Both the position numbers and the translations under genes were made by a program. This document shows positions 23,255 through 36,316 of a stretch of 64,000 nucleotides of DNA, piece after piece. The stretch lies in assembly GCF_000002235.5 (NCBI RefSeq), contig NW_022145596.1, positions 27,197,299 to 27,261,298 on the forward strand, given 5' to 3'. The stretch is from Strongylocentrotus purpuratus (lineage: Eukaryota; Echinodermata; Echinoidea; Camarodonta; Strongylocentrotidae). Below the pieces are notes generated by a model. It was not told the origin of the DNA and searched no databases. It worked only from the letters and a program-made list of their open reading frames with translations. The stretch's first letter is position 1; each line of letters opens with the position of its first letter.

Positions 23255-23889
23255 CACTGAGTGATTTCAAGTTGGGTGTTTAAGGCTGGTGTTAGTGTTT
23301 AATAAACACTAACACCAGCCTAAACACCGAAATGGAAATCAGCTGGTGTTAAGGCTTTGACCTCTGAATATCGTCAACTTCCGGTAGCTAGTGTTATCGA
23401 TTTTGCAAATTTGTCGTCTGCTGAACCGACCTTTGTGGCTGGTGTTAATATTTTACGTACTAATGTCCTATTCACAAACACTAGCCCCTAGGGATTAAGC
23501 AATGTTGATTTCCACTTCGGTGTTAGTGTTGTACCGCACAACAGTCATCGCACGAACGACGCCAATTTATTGTCTGACGATCAAATAAAAATATGTAAAA
23601 CAGGTAATTCATGTATTCTTTTGTGTAAAATGAGTTATTTTATAAGACCAGAGAAATGGTCTATATTTATTCTGTACTTTTCATGATATCTTTAGTTTTT
23701 ATGTACTAATTTTAAATCATCGTCGTTAAATCAAGTATGTGGTGACGTCACAGCTGGTGTTAAGCTATCGATGTTTATATCGGTATCGGGCTCTTAATTT
23801 CATCAGCAAATTTTTCGCTCGATTTAAGAGCTCTTGACTGCTCTTAACACTAACACTAACACTAACACCCAACTTGAAATCACTCACTG
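23255..23889. mobile_element. Inverted-repeat MITE with CACTG duplication
   Basis: The ends pair as AGTGATTTCAAGTTGGGTGT (from 23260) against its reverse complement ending at 23884. CACTG flanks both sides (23255-23259 and 23885-23889) and may be a 5-bp target duplication. The left end carries a near-perfect 39-base palindrome (23284-23322, GGCTGGTGTTAGTGTTTA with its complement). The right end has CACTAA repeats. The word CTGGTGTTAA recurs inside. No coding is visible. Confidence 0.65.
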
Positions 23890-24440
23890 TATGAACAGTG
23901 CGTATGACCAAAGTAATATCCTCCTTAGTATGACTATGAGTAGGCCTTCTATTGGAAGGTATATCATATTGTACAGTCCGGTAATAAATGTATCATGTTT
24001 ATACTGAATGTCAATTTTAGAAACATTTCCTTCTGAAGAACTTTGTTCTTTTTATAAGCGTCAAACCTAAAATTCATTCAATTCAGTCACCAACTATTGA
24101 CTGACTCTTTAACATCATAATTACGGACCATTCCACAAGTGTGGAACAGGCATTCATGTATGTCAATATTGTCAGTAATGTATCTCATCTGTGCCCTCTT
24201 GTTCTCTTCATAGACTCTCATCCAAACTGTCTTCATTGGTCACGACTTCTGTATACATACATATAGTCTGTGATTTGAGACCCTTCTTTGAATCAAAAAT
24301 AACAAAGAAACATGAATAATGAGTATAAAATATTTCAGAGAGAGAGAGAGAGAGAGAGATGAGGAAAAGAGGCTCTTAGATGTAACATGTACATGTATGT
24401 TCTGTTGTTTGTTGTTGTTTCAAGTGTTTCGTGAAATTCA
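23890..24440. other. Non-coding stretch with an (AG)n microsatellite
   Basis: No gene seen. The (AG)n run lies at about 24337-24359. Confidence 0.35.
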
Positions 24441-24454
24441 GAGACCTCCATTAA

Positions 24455-24581
24455 CAGAGTTTGGCCAACTTGTTTTTAGTTGGTCACAAAATGGCATACA
24501 TTATATATTCTTTTGTTGTGTTTACCCAACAAAGCTGTATTTGCCATTTTGTGCCCTTGAATCTGGTTGGCCAAGCTCTAG
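24455..24581. repeat. Imperfect long hairpin, MITE-like
   Basis: AGAGTTTGGCCAAC (24457-24470) pairs with GTTGGCCAAGCTCT (24566-24579), and CACAAAATGGCA (24485-24496) pairs with TGCCATTTTGTG (24542-24553). The region is probably a short decayed inverted-repeat element. Confidence 0.5.
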
Positions 24582-27500
24582 CTCCTAATCAATAGCACTG
24601 ATGAAATACATCTTAGGAGGACCTCTGCTTTTCCAAATCAAGACGATCAAAAAGACTTTCATGAAATCAATTCAAAGGGAATTTCAATACCCAGAAAGAT
24701 TGTCATGTTCAATACCCTGCTGTATGGCTCAGAAAGATTGTCGTGTTCGCACATTTAAAAAGTGATGTATAAGGCTTTTAAAATTGTCTCAGGTATATCA
24801 TTTTTTGAAAGTCTCTGCTAATTAATCCATTTTCCATTTTTTATAAATTTATTAAGGTACATGTACAATAATGTTGACATTCCGATACGATCTTATGATC
24901 CCTCTCCATACAAAGGATGAAAACCTGATGGATGTGGTACAGAATCAAAGACTAGATTTAGGCGATCTCTGAGATATACATACTGTATGTGATTCAGGGA
25001 CAGCTGATCTAATGATTTGTGAGTCATGAAAGGGGGGGGGGGGTCCTTGAGGAGCAGGGGGCACTTTATAAACAGAAGTCAATTAATAGAGTCTTATTAC
25101 TCGGTAGTGTGAAGGAAGGTGACTATCCGAAAGAGGCCTTTTATGTCTTCTGCCTTTTTGAATGAACAAAACACCCACAAGAAGAAGCTCAAATAATGAT
25201 CACTGAGATTATGCAGAATGTAGATTTTGGCACATATGTCTACAAATTTTGTCTGAAAGTAGATTTAGTATGTCCATGGTTATAGTGTGCACAGTTCATG
25301 AAAATACCACTTTATTTCCATTCAATTTATGTCTCACAGAGAGACATCCACAAAAAGAATCTGTAATGGCAATCTGTTATAATGTGAAAACTGTATATAT
25401 TTTGGCACCTACTATCTGTTCAAAATGAATACATTGAGTAACTGAACTGTTTACACCCCCCAAGACATTCATATTCCTCAATAATTTTCATTGAGGCTTT
25501 CAATTTATCAATTGATGGAGTTATATGTTAACATTTCTATATTGTTCATATAAATGGAGGAGTACTGTATATTTTTCACTTTCCAGACTAAATAGTTTAA
25601 TCATTATACTCTGACCTTTATTTCAGTAAATGTATAAAAAATAGAATCACCTTGACCAAGTGAGCAAGCATATACACCCTTCAAGATTGTTTTCTTTCAG
25701 ATATTTTGTACATGTTTACACATCAGTTTACATAACATAACAATGTAGATTGTAGAGATAATATGTTTTTTCTCACTGACACCAGTTTACACAATTGTAA
25801 ACTCAAATTAACTCATAACTTCTCGAAACCTCAAATAAGTGTCTTTTTCAATTATTATTTTCAGGGTAACTGATGGTAAATTTTGATGACCTTTCTTGTT
25901 AATACATACAGTATACACAAATCTCATTGTTACTAACAAAAAATGGCAAGTCTTATGCGTCATCATTGCAAATTTGTTTTGCTTGTTTTCTAAAACTCTC
26001 CTGTAGAAATACCACAACAATGCATTTTTTATGGAAAGTTTTCATATCCCATTGGACTTGGATTAATATAATTACAGACTCAAAATAATTTAAAATCTAA
26101 ATACATCTACATGTTTATTGTAGAATCGTACGGCATGAAACTCACTTGTTTGCTACAATGCAATGTCACCAATTGATCAAAGAGTATTGAGTAGATGATG
26201 CATAGCATATTGACATACTATATGTATTCATTGTTTTTACGTAATGTGTCAAACAAAACGGGTACTGGTTAAAAATTTAGGCTAGAATAGAATTCTATAC
26301 CAGGTTTTCCTGGAAACTCAGGCCCCTACATTAAAACTGTTATTTCACAGCTTCCAGTTGTGATAACTTATAAATTCATTTGTATGTACTTCAAATCCTT
26401 ATCTCAGATGAATGTTCACATTTAACATCCATCTACATGTATGCCACGATCTTGATCATGGAATACAACTGATCCCATGCTTGCCTTAGTTCATTCCATA
26501 AATTAAATTTTATGGTGATAGAATTGAAACTAATACTTCTACTGTACTTCATATGAAATAAAATACCCTCCTCAGTCATATAATTCAAATTAACTTTGCA
26601 GTAAGTGAAGCAAGGGCTTTCTCAAGGATTCAGCCTAGCTACATTACACCCCAACCCCCTTTCTTTGCATTAAATGCCACAGGAGTAATCCTATTTCATT
26701 TCTTGCTAACACGTGCAGAGATACAGCGTGATGACAGTGTTGCCCCCTCTCGTGCTGGCTATACCCCTGCCCTGACCTATTACAGTTTCCTTTGAGCGCT
26801 AAGCAGAAAATTGCGGTGCCTCCTGGATACGTAAATTCGCGTCGGAGACAAGGGTACACATGGTGCAGTAGGCATGGTGATGAGTCACAAACACACACAC
26901 ACAGATACGCACATGTGGGACCAACTTAAAGGGAAACTCGTTCTTTTTTTTGGACAAGCAGAAATTTTGTGTTGGGGGTCTACTAGGCTATAAGTGATGA
27001 GAGCACAGTGTGAAATGACCATGTGAATCATATCCCATCAATGAGGGATATGATATCTTCATACAAAAGGCCTTATAGTGATGGTTTGCAAATATTTCCA
27101 TATCATTAAAAATTTGTTAGTGTTACATATCAGAGCAAAGAAATGGACAGACACAAAAAGATGCACCACTGAAGAAAGTACATGTACATGAGTTATGATG
27201 AGTAATTGCCCATCAAATCATCAACAATCCAATTGAACTGCCCACAGAGAGATACACAGGGGGACAGAGAGAGAAAGAGACCAAAATTACTTCTATTTCT
27301 TGAGGAGAACTTAACGTGCTTTATTTATTTTGTCTCCAAGTTTAGTCACCATCAGATTTTGCAGAACAGTACAGTACACAGGGGGTGCTCAAAGTGATTC
27401 AAAAGTTCAAGGATATTGGGGTCTACATGTCTGTATCCCATACAATAGGTACTATATAAACAGAGAGGGTGCTGGAGCCCCAATAGTGTGCCCATCAGTA

Positions 27501-28514
27501 TCCCCTAGTGATTACCAGCACCTTTCTTGATTCTCCTTGACAACAGGAGTCTGTGCAGTGAGACTACTTACACCACATGATACACATCAGTCATCCCACA
27601 AAAATGTGAATCATTTATCAGTGATGGGGTCAAACCTCAAGTGGGCTTCTCCGAAATGAGTCCCTCTTATATACTCCACCCTGTGCAACATCCCCTAGAA
27701 CTTGAGACCTATTTAGAATGTATCTTTTAAACAGACCTCATGCATATATGGCAGAATTGGCACCTGTCTAGACTGAATAGGGTTATCCTAGTTTACAGGC
27801 ACAAACCTTTGTTGCACACTGCATAACACCATCAGTGTCTGCACTGCGAGACTATGCGCTAAAGGCATATTGCATAGGCTCTGTACTTGAGACCCTCCTG
27901 ATCGACACAGCCAGAGACTGATAGATATAGGCTCTGCTCCAGAATTTAGGAAATATGATACAGTGTCAAGTTTAAATCTATGCCTGTAGACAAGAATTAT
28001 TCCCCTTGGTCTAGTATAGGTTTGTAGATCAATGAACTATGACTGGTAATCGTGGTATGATTTAAGAAGAAAATTGTAATAGTTGAGAACATGGATGGAC
28101 GCAGACACATAACTCTTCCCTCTCAGTATTCATAAAGTATTGTATGAAAATATTAATGAAAAGGCCTATACATTCAACGCTAGTGGTCTCATACAATTAA
28201 TTAGCCCGTGATACCAAGATACCTATAATATTAGACATTCTTGGTCACTATGCGTGACTCCTTACACAAATACTGAAAAGTAATAGCCTGATTCATGGAA
28301 ACAAGTTTGCCAGTATTAATTATGCTCAATTATTTGGATTGTTTTGAATTATTTAATGAAACTCATAATATTGGATTACGCAAACATAATAACGTATATA
28401 GAATATAAATGTATTTTTCCATTTACTACCACTTTATGACCCAAAGTTAAACCATAATTGGCCTAAGGATAAGAGTTGCTGGTCTAGTACATAAGGACTA
28501 TATGAAAGCTACAT
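24582..28514. other. AT-rich non-coding stretch
   Basis: About 3.9 kb with no supported exon, RNA gene or element ends. Contains a poly-G run at 25032-25043 and a GC-richer patch at 26640-26890 with no splice-supported frame. Confidence 0.3.
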
Positions 28515-28518
28515 ATAA

Positions 28519-28689
28519 TGATGTATGATTATGATGTATGATCATGATCTATGATTATGATGTATGATCATGATCTATGATTATGATGTATGATCATGAT
28601 CTATGATTATGATGTATGATCATGATCTATGATTATGATGTATGATCATGATCTATGATTATGATGTATGATCATGATCTATGATTATG
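28519..28689 (+). repeat. 26-bp minisatellite, about 6.5 units
   Basis: Tandem copies of GATGTATGATCATGATCTAT plus GATTAT. The copies are nearly identical, indicating recent expansion. Each unit contains the palindrome TGATCA and near-palindromic ATCATGAT. Confidence 0.9.
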
Positions 28690-29091
28690 TTTGTTTAGAG
28701 TCAGAAGGGCTTATAACGATGTTGTAAAATATAAGAGTTAACACTCTTCTGTTGCCGGAACAGATGACATGAATTTAAAATTAGCACAGGAGTTTAATGT
28801 TTCCTTGAACAAAGTAGGCTTGGTCACTATTGAATGACCTCTAAATATGTGTGTAAACACAACACACATGTAGCACTGTTTACACAATGGAACAAGCAAT
28901 AGGTGAGTACATGATTAAAATCCATGACACCCTACATGGTTTCATTCTTAGATGTAATTTGTATTTTTGTTTCGGTTCTCAGAAATGTTTATACTTGTAG
29001 AGCTTTTATGATGCAACTCTGCCCAAGGTATATTTGCTTTTCTGTTTTTCATTAAAATTTCAGCTCACACCATGTTTATATACATATGTAT
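28690..29091. other. Non-coding stretch, nothing recognised
   Basis: About 400 AT-rich bases without coding, RNA or repeat structure that I can support. Confidence 0.35.
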
Positions 29092-29584
29092 AGGCGTGTC
29101 TGCACTATCTCGAGATTGCCAAATATCCAGCTATTTGAATTATCCCGATCGCAAACTATCCAGCTTATTTGCGTCTTCATTAGACCGAAGTAGCAAATTA
29201 GCTGGATAGTTGGTCGGGATAATATCCCAAGATATCTCGGTCTAGTTTGCGGTTTTCCGTGTTTACTCGAGGTCAGTGGTTGCGAGGTCAGCGCTGAGCG
29301 GTATAGATCGCATGTGCGAACCGGAAATCGTTGTGTATGATGGGATCGGGATAATTGACTCCGTACTTCGGTCTAATGAAGACGGTCGCAAACTATCCCG
29401 CTAGTTCGGAAATAGAAGGATATTTTGCAAACTAGACCGAGATATCTTGGGATATTATCCCGACCAACTATCCAGCTAATTTGCCACTTCGGTCTAATGA
29501 AGACGCAAATAGCTGGATAGTTTCGATCGGGATAGTTCAAAATAGCTGGATATTTGGCAATCTCGAGATAGTGCAGACACGCCT
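29092..29584. mobile_element. Foldback MITE with ~150-bp inverted arms
   Basis: The left arm starts AGGCGTGTCTGCACTATCTC and the right arm ends with its exact reverse complement. Pairing continues with small gaps through CCAAATATCCAGCTA, GACGCAAATA, CTTCGGTCTAATGAAGAC and GGGATAATATCCCAAGATAT for about 150 bases each side. The centre is GC-richer with CpG sites. No transposase and no clear target duplication were found, so the superfamily is unassigned. Confidence 0.85.
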
Positions 29585-32500
29585 TTTGAGTATCTCTCAT
29601 GACTCATACCTATATCGGGATATTACATGTACTTGTACAAATACACACATTTTTGTGTATTTATAGTGATATGCCTACCCGGTACATTGTATTATACATG
29701 GGTTTTGATACAAAAGCATGTGAACAAATAAGATATTGGCTAATTAAGAATGATCAAATTAGATTGAATGTCAGCAGTAAAAATGAAAATGGATGGAAAA
29801 GTTTGCAATTTTCCCCTTACTGGGTAAACTCTTTAAAAAATCCAGCATAAATCTAATATATTTATACAACTTCATGAAATTGATTTTTTTCTAAATGTCA
29901 TTGGAATCGTACCAGGAGAACAATAAGAAATGATCTCCCTCTCTTGTACTCTAATTTACATAAACATTGCTTATCTTGTTCTGTCTTCATTAGTCTTCAG
30001 TTGTTTTGGAAGATGTGAAAAAACATTATGATCTTATGACAGACAAACAAAAATTTATCGTGCACCTTTGGCACTTCTCTCCTGAACTCCATGTAACCGT
30101 TTCAGCAAACTGAGACGTATCAAAACAACAATGTGCCTTCCTGTCATGCTTGTGCTTTTAAGCCTTTTGGATTATGTTTCTGTTAAATCATTGTTTTGTG
30201 TTTTTGGAACATTTCTGATGTCTCTGGCTGATCTCTTTCTTTATTTCACTTTGTTTTCAAGTTAACTGAATGTAATATGGTCAAAAATTGAGTTGGGTAA
30301 GTTTGTAGGCTTCATGAGAGGGTAAGTTTGTTGGCTTCATGAAAGGGCAAGTCGGTAACGATATCATTAATAACACTAATGACTACAACAATTTTTTTTT
30401 GTAATGAACATAATATGCAAAAAATAAGGCATTGCCATTAATTGTTAAAGCAGGTGACACCCCCCCCCCCCCCATGCACCACATGCACCACTTCCACCAC
30501 CACCATCAAAATGCCTTATACTATCTATAATGCTCAATTTCTCAAACAAAACAAAACCCAAATGGAACTTTGTTCCGATTATGAAACTGAAACATAAAAC
30601 AGGTTAAAAATATAGAACAAAACAATTAAATGTTCCAGAATCAACGCCCTCTTGCAGTTGCACATTCATAATGAGAACATTTTATGGTTCATCTTTGGAG
30701 ATTTGTCATGGCTGATTGGCACCCTAACTTTTATGGAAGGGGGTCCAGATTTATCTTTTTAGAGTCTTTGTGTATAAGCCCAGTGTAAAAGTTAAGAAAG
30801 TTAAGAAATTTAGGGGGCGGCACGGACTTAGATTTTGGATACCCTTGTGTCCCTGGTACCCTTGTGACCCGGGTGTCTGCTGGTGTCCAGCCCTGCCTAA
30901 TGACAAGTCACAAAATCATATGCATTACAAGTCTTTATCAGCTGTAATACAGTGGGGCAATATGTTCATCACAAAAGAAAATCAATTTACCTTCATTCTT
31001 TATAATCTGCATTGGTGATCCAACATTATTTGTTCCTGGCTTTATTTTGTTAAAGATAGAGGGTTGAAATTTGAAATTGGGTCTTACTCTTAAGTAAAGG
31101 ATTACATATTAAGATTTAAAAATTTGGTTGGTGTTTCGGCAATGCTATCTTTTCTGTTCATGTGTGTGTATTTCAATATCTCTGTTTATCATTTTAAGCT
31201 TATACAATTAACAACTGAATTATTCATACCAGTTGTCATTTTTTTTTTGTAACTCAAGAACAAAAGGTTGACTTGTTGAATTAGAGCAATGTCAGATATC
31301 ATCTTTAATATGTCTCATCCAAAAAACGTAAATCAGGATAAATCAATTTTGACATAATTAGAAAATGACAAAACTTAGTAAGGGTATGAACAATTTATTG
31401 TTAACTGTACATACATGAGAATAAGTCTTATTACATGCCAACAAGAACTACAATTATAATGAATATAGCTGTTAATATTATTTGGTACACATAACTTGTC
31501 ATTCGTTTTTGGCTTTATAAAACATGTGCAACTGATTAATACTTATGCAGACACAATACTATTGGGTTAGTAGGGAGGTAGTGTGATGAAGAGCTATTTC
31601 AAGAAATGATGCCCTTCATCTTTAACAAGTTAATGATTGATGTCTGAATCATATGCACAGTATACATTGCAGCCTTCTACTGAACTAATTGGATAGATTA
31701 GAATCTGCAAAGGGCTGCTAAATTACCCCAATAATGGTTTGCTTACAGTGTAGAAGGTATTGATTAAAGGTATTATATAACATTTTCAAGACAAAATAAA
31801 ATTGTCTTCATAAATTTTCCCACTTTTTTTTTTAAATAACAGCTTTTGCAAAAACATGAGTAAGGCCAATACATGATTAATTCTTAATTTTACAATATTT
31901 CCTTCATTTATCAAATATTTATGTTCAGAATCATTGATTGTGCTTGAGTACCATTAGCCAGATTAAAAAAATCCCCTGTAACAAATGTTTTGGGGTCAAT
32001 CATTTCATTTCATAGTATCATCATCTTAACTAAGCAAGAAGAGAGTAAATTCTACCCTATCTAGTGTATGAAATAACCACAACATTTTCCCTGCACTCAT
32101 ACAACTGTACTGTAGAAGTTATATGGGGACATGAAACCTGTAATGTAGAACTCAAACAGAAACACCCCCCCCCCCCCACCCACCCACAATAAAAAAAATA
32201 TTCTGAGCCCCAAAACAAAAACATATGATCTTGAGGAGCTAATACATGCATATCAGTAGTACTGGTTAAGGTTTTGCATCAAACAACTGTAATGGCCCGC
32301 CATTCACAGTGAATTGACACAGACAAATTTCTCACACTTTCATGAGAGAAACAAAAACCATACAAAAGAAAAGAAATCAATGCAAGCCTGGTACAATTAA
32401 TCAATCAAACTAGATATATACAATACGATTCAAACTACACTCACAAGAGTATATGTATGATGCAAAATGATGGTGACATTTTTTTTTTGTTCTGAAAATA

Positions 32501-33790
32501 CTAGTACATGCATGTACCATAATTAGCTAGGCAATTCCTGAAGTGCCTACTTGTACCACATTTGACCTGACATGGTGAAAAGGACAAATATGAAATAAAA
32601 AACGACACTATTTTATATTTTCATACACATCATTAGAGTGTTTGTTTGAGCCAAGTTTAAATCAGAGCTATTTTGAGGTCTATACCCGAGGGGAAATCCC
32701 AATAGTGAACAGTGGTTTTATTCATATTGTATGTTCACACAGATTAATATTATATGTACTGTATGTATTTCCCATAATATAACAAAGCTTACTGGTACAC
32801 TACATTAAGTTCTGAACAATGCCAACTTAAGTGGATATTAAACCAGTTTTGTAGCAGATCATAATCATATGTCAATAAGGTTGGTATTTGATTTGCACTC
32901 TGACAGTGTCACTCCAAAAGTATTGCCTTTCATTTTCAGTGCCCACAGCCATGTTGCCATGGTAACATTGTGGGTGGGGTAAGTAAATGTTTATCATCTC
33001 AGAGGAGTATGTGGGTGCAAATATTTCAAACTAGAATATTATTCCTTTAGTCTCTTGTATTGAATGTATGTACTCTACTAAATATGTACAAATCCAAATA
33101 GATGTGTAGGCCTTTATCCTGTTGATAAACATATTTGACATTGTAAAAACATGAATCAATAAATTTGGACTATATCAAGAATAGATTTGTGTGTGTGTGT
33201 GTATTATATCCTTGTACTGTTCAAGTAGTATACCTAATCTATGCAAACAGATTGATATTATCATAATCTTTTGAAATTTGAATACATTCAAATCACATCA
33301 TTTTGAATGAAGTTAAACTGTGCAACACTTCTATTGTTGTTTAAGTGACGTGGTCTTTCTTTTACATCTGAATCGAAATGATGTCAACAGACAATACGTT
33401 TTAAGATACATAATAGGCTTCATGACTCAATAGGAAAACCATGCTACTCTAAACAGGCGTGAAACCAAGGTACATGTATGTTTTATTGTGAGATGTCTAC
33501 ACTCCTCTAAAACCCTACCAATCCCTACTCAAAGTGGAAAAAGTACCTTTATTTATGTTTGTGATACCAATCACTACTGGGTGTGATCTAAATGTTTTGT
33601 ACATGACTGTGTCTGTTTTGTTAGACTAATGATGTCTGAGAGGTGGTGCATTAGCACTCCCATGACTCACTCTCCTGGAGGACTGGATTGACAAAGGATA
33701 ACTACAATTAAACAATTAAGATTGATGTCTCCTCATTATTATTTGACATTTCAAGACATTTACAGGAAAGATAAAGGATAACCCCATTGT
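29585..33790. other. AT-rich non-coding stretch
   Basis: About 4.2 kb without a supported gene. It has poly-C runs at about 30461-30473 and 32164-32177 and a (GT)n run near 33188-33201. A GC-richer patch at 30810-30900 (CCCTGGTACCCTTGTGACCC) has no splice-supported frame. Confidence 0.3.
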
Positions 33791-33792
33791 GA

Positions 33793-34580
33793 CTTTGAGC
33801 TGAAGCCCTCTCATACCGCAACTCAGACAGTCCTAAGTGTGAAACTTCTCTCAAACAAAATGGGCCGTGAATAGTCAAAAAAGTTGAGAGGGTGGGGACC
33901 CAGGGGCCCGTTCCTAGAAATCGTCATAAGTCTAACTTATTGACTATCCCAATGAAACGTGTGTTATAGAATTAACACGCGTTTCAACGGGATAGTCAAA
34001 AAGTTAGACTTATGACGGTTTCTAGGAACGGGCCCCAGGGTAACTTAGAAGTAAAGCCTTCTGATACTGACGATATAGTGTAAAACTCATTTCACAGATG
34101 TCTGAATAGTCAAAGAAAAGGGATCTGGACGATCTGATACTGCATTTCTATTGGAGTGCAAATTCAAAACTTTTGTCAGAGAAGCATGCATGGGGCAGCA
34201 ATTAGGAAGAGAGAAAAAAAGAGACACATGGTGATGAGGCCAAGCCATCCAACTTGACAATATTGAGCGCCAAGTTGGTCTCATTTAAAGAGGATACAGT
34301 AATACATGAAAGGTATATAAAAGGGGGGATAAATTTACATGTTTTAATCATTTTATATGTAGTTGGGGTGACTTTGAATTACTAGTACAACCCTCTGATT
34401 CTGCCGTTCAGACAGTAGTGATTGTAATACAGGTCTCGCACAAGAATAAGGCATGAACATTTTTTTGGGGGGGGGGGGCATGTGTGACTTTGAGTTGAAG
34501 CCCTCCGATACTGTGACTTGGACAGACAACATTGAATGCACAACTTTTCTCAAAGGAAAATGGCCTTGCATGAATACAGT
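33793..34580 (+). repeat. Degenerate tandem repeat, about four copies
   Basis: A phrase like GTGACTTTGAGTTGAAGCC followed by CTCYGATACTG and GACAG recurs at about 33798, 34042, 34368 and 34485. Several copies are followed by TTTCTCAAA and AATGGCC-like words. Spacing is irregular (about 115-325 bases) because a MITE sits between the first two copies and the copies have decayed. Confidence 0.55.
33903..34036. mobile_element. 134-bp snap-back MITE
   Basis: GGGGCCCGTTCCTAGAAA at the left is the reverse complement of TTTCTAGGAACGGGCCCC at the right. The arms continue through GTCATAAGTCTAACTT and GACTATCCC to a centre at about 33970, so almost the whole element folds on itself. No coding capacity. 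Confidence 0.85.
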
Positions 34581-34602
34581 CATGAAAGGAGAGAACTACT
34601 AC

Positions 34603-34643
34603 AATGGAATAAATGGTTTACATTGTAAACCATTTATTCCATT
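34603..34643. repeat. Perfect hairpin, 19-bp arms
   Basis: AATGGAATAAATGGTTTAC (34603-34621) and its exact reverse complement (34625-34643) are separated by only ATT. It may be the remnant of an inverted-repeat element or a recent inverted duplication. Confidence 0.9.
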
Positions 34644-36029
34644 CCAGGAACGGGTGCACAATCCCTAGAGAATAGCTGCACAGTCACACAAAGCAGAAGT
34701 TTGGATCCATTTCACATCAATTGTACAGAGTACATCATTTGTATAGAGCTTTATAACATGACTGCTCCAAGCTCGCAGTAAGAGGAATAACATTTTGATC
34801 TATGGATCATTAGTTGGGTATATAGAGTAAGACAAAGTTGTTTGAGAAAGCTAGTAAAATGAAATAAAGAGACAGTGATCATAACATGGATATCGGTAAA
34901 ATGACAATGACAAGATTTTCTATTTTTTGTAATTACCATACCACAAGTATTGTCAAGAAACATAAAGGAGTTGTGTTGTTGGTTTTTAAGATTCTTGTCT
35001 TTCTCTGGACAGAAATGAAATCATAGAAATCTGTAAATTGATATTTAATGAGTAAAGGGAAATACAATGAGTATTTACTTAAGATGTAAACATACACTGT
35101 AAACCTGTACAGGTATATGAGTGATAAAAACCTGTTGCTTATCATGTAACAAAATGGACTGTGTTGCTAAGTACATGTAGTTTCGGTCTTGCGCCAAATC
35201 TGAGAGCTTATGAAGAATGCTTTACTGAATAAATGAGATGGGGATAATAGGTTCTCGCTCTCTGGTCCACACAGCATGGAACAAGACAAAGATCAATTCA
35301 GAATCAGTGAACCACTGAGGGGGTATCATGCATTCCAACACCAAACAAAACATACAATGTAGTTCCTATAGGAAAGGAATAACATAACATACCTGGGATT
35401 TATTTCTTTCTCACCTATTCAGTTTGGTAACTGAAAACAAGCTCAACTTTTATCTGTGTTTTATATAGAAACTATAAACTGAGTGGAGGTGGTGTAAGCC
35501 TTTTCAAGTTTTGAAATGCCAAAAAGATATGTGTAACTTACAAATTGACAAAAGTCAAAGAAAATACTGTCTGTTGAGAGGCAGAAGGGTGTTCACTCTG
35601 TCTTAAAGGGTACAAGTTAACATCCTTCTGACTCAAAAGAGACAATTTACTAGAGACTGGTCCACTGAAGAATCACAGGCACAATATTATTCAGATTGGG
35701 GCCACTCATGCAGTTATACATATAGACTGCTCAAATGAGAAAAGAAAAAGGGTCTTCATAGCCATAGGCAGGTGGTCTTTATGGACAGGTTCCTTCACTA
35801 CACATTTCAATGAAAAACAATGTTCAAGTGAAACTAAAAAATGTGGTCTTTATAGACGGGTGCTCCCTTAAGGATGTTTGACTGTATTATAACAAATTAA
35901 AAGATTCTTGGTAGGGCTTGTGTGGTGGAGATCAAAATCAAGCGCAACTTGAAAGGGAGCTAAAATAAGCGTTGTAAGTACATCAGGGGATGGCCCAACA
36001 GAATTTTTGAATACTTTTGAGAGGTTATC
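34644..36029. other. AT-rich non-coding stretch
   Basis: No gene or element ends recognised over about 1.4 kb. Confidence 0.3.
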
Positions 36030-36316
36030 CGTATTGGCTGCATGGTGCACGCAAAGAGATACAAATTGAACAAATATATGGTTCGAGTCCCGCCGCTGCA
36101 CTAATGTCCTTTGGCAAGACATTCATCTACATTTGCCACACTCCACCCAGGTGAAGTAAATGGGTACCTGGTAGGAATTTATTCCTTGAAACGCAGCGCG
36201 CATAACAGCTGCACTGCTAAAGCCAGGGGTAATTATGCTGCATTATTGTAGAGCGCTTAGAGACTTCTGACAAAGTAAGTGTTAGGCGCTATATAAGCAC
36301 TGTAATTATTATTATA
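36030..36316 (+). mobile_element. tRNA-derived SINE
   Basis: A degenerate tRNA head with a good RNA polymerase III B box (GGTTCGAGTCC at 36080-36090) is followed by CACTAATGTCCTTTGGCAAG. Then comes a body with CTACATTTGCCACACTCCAC, CCAGGTG and AAATGGGTACCTGG. The 3' part has AGAGCGCTTAG and GGCGCTATATAAGCAC and ends in an ATT repeat tail. This body is typical of SINEs abundant in sea urchins and other marine invertebrates, by memory rather than by search. The A box half of the head is badly decayed, so this copy is probably inactive. Confidence 0.8.
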
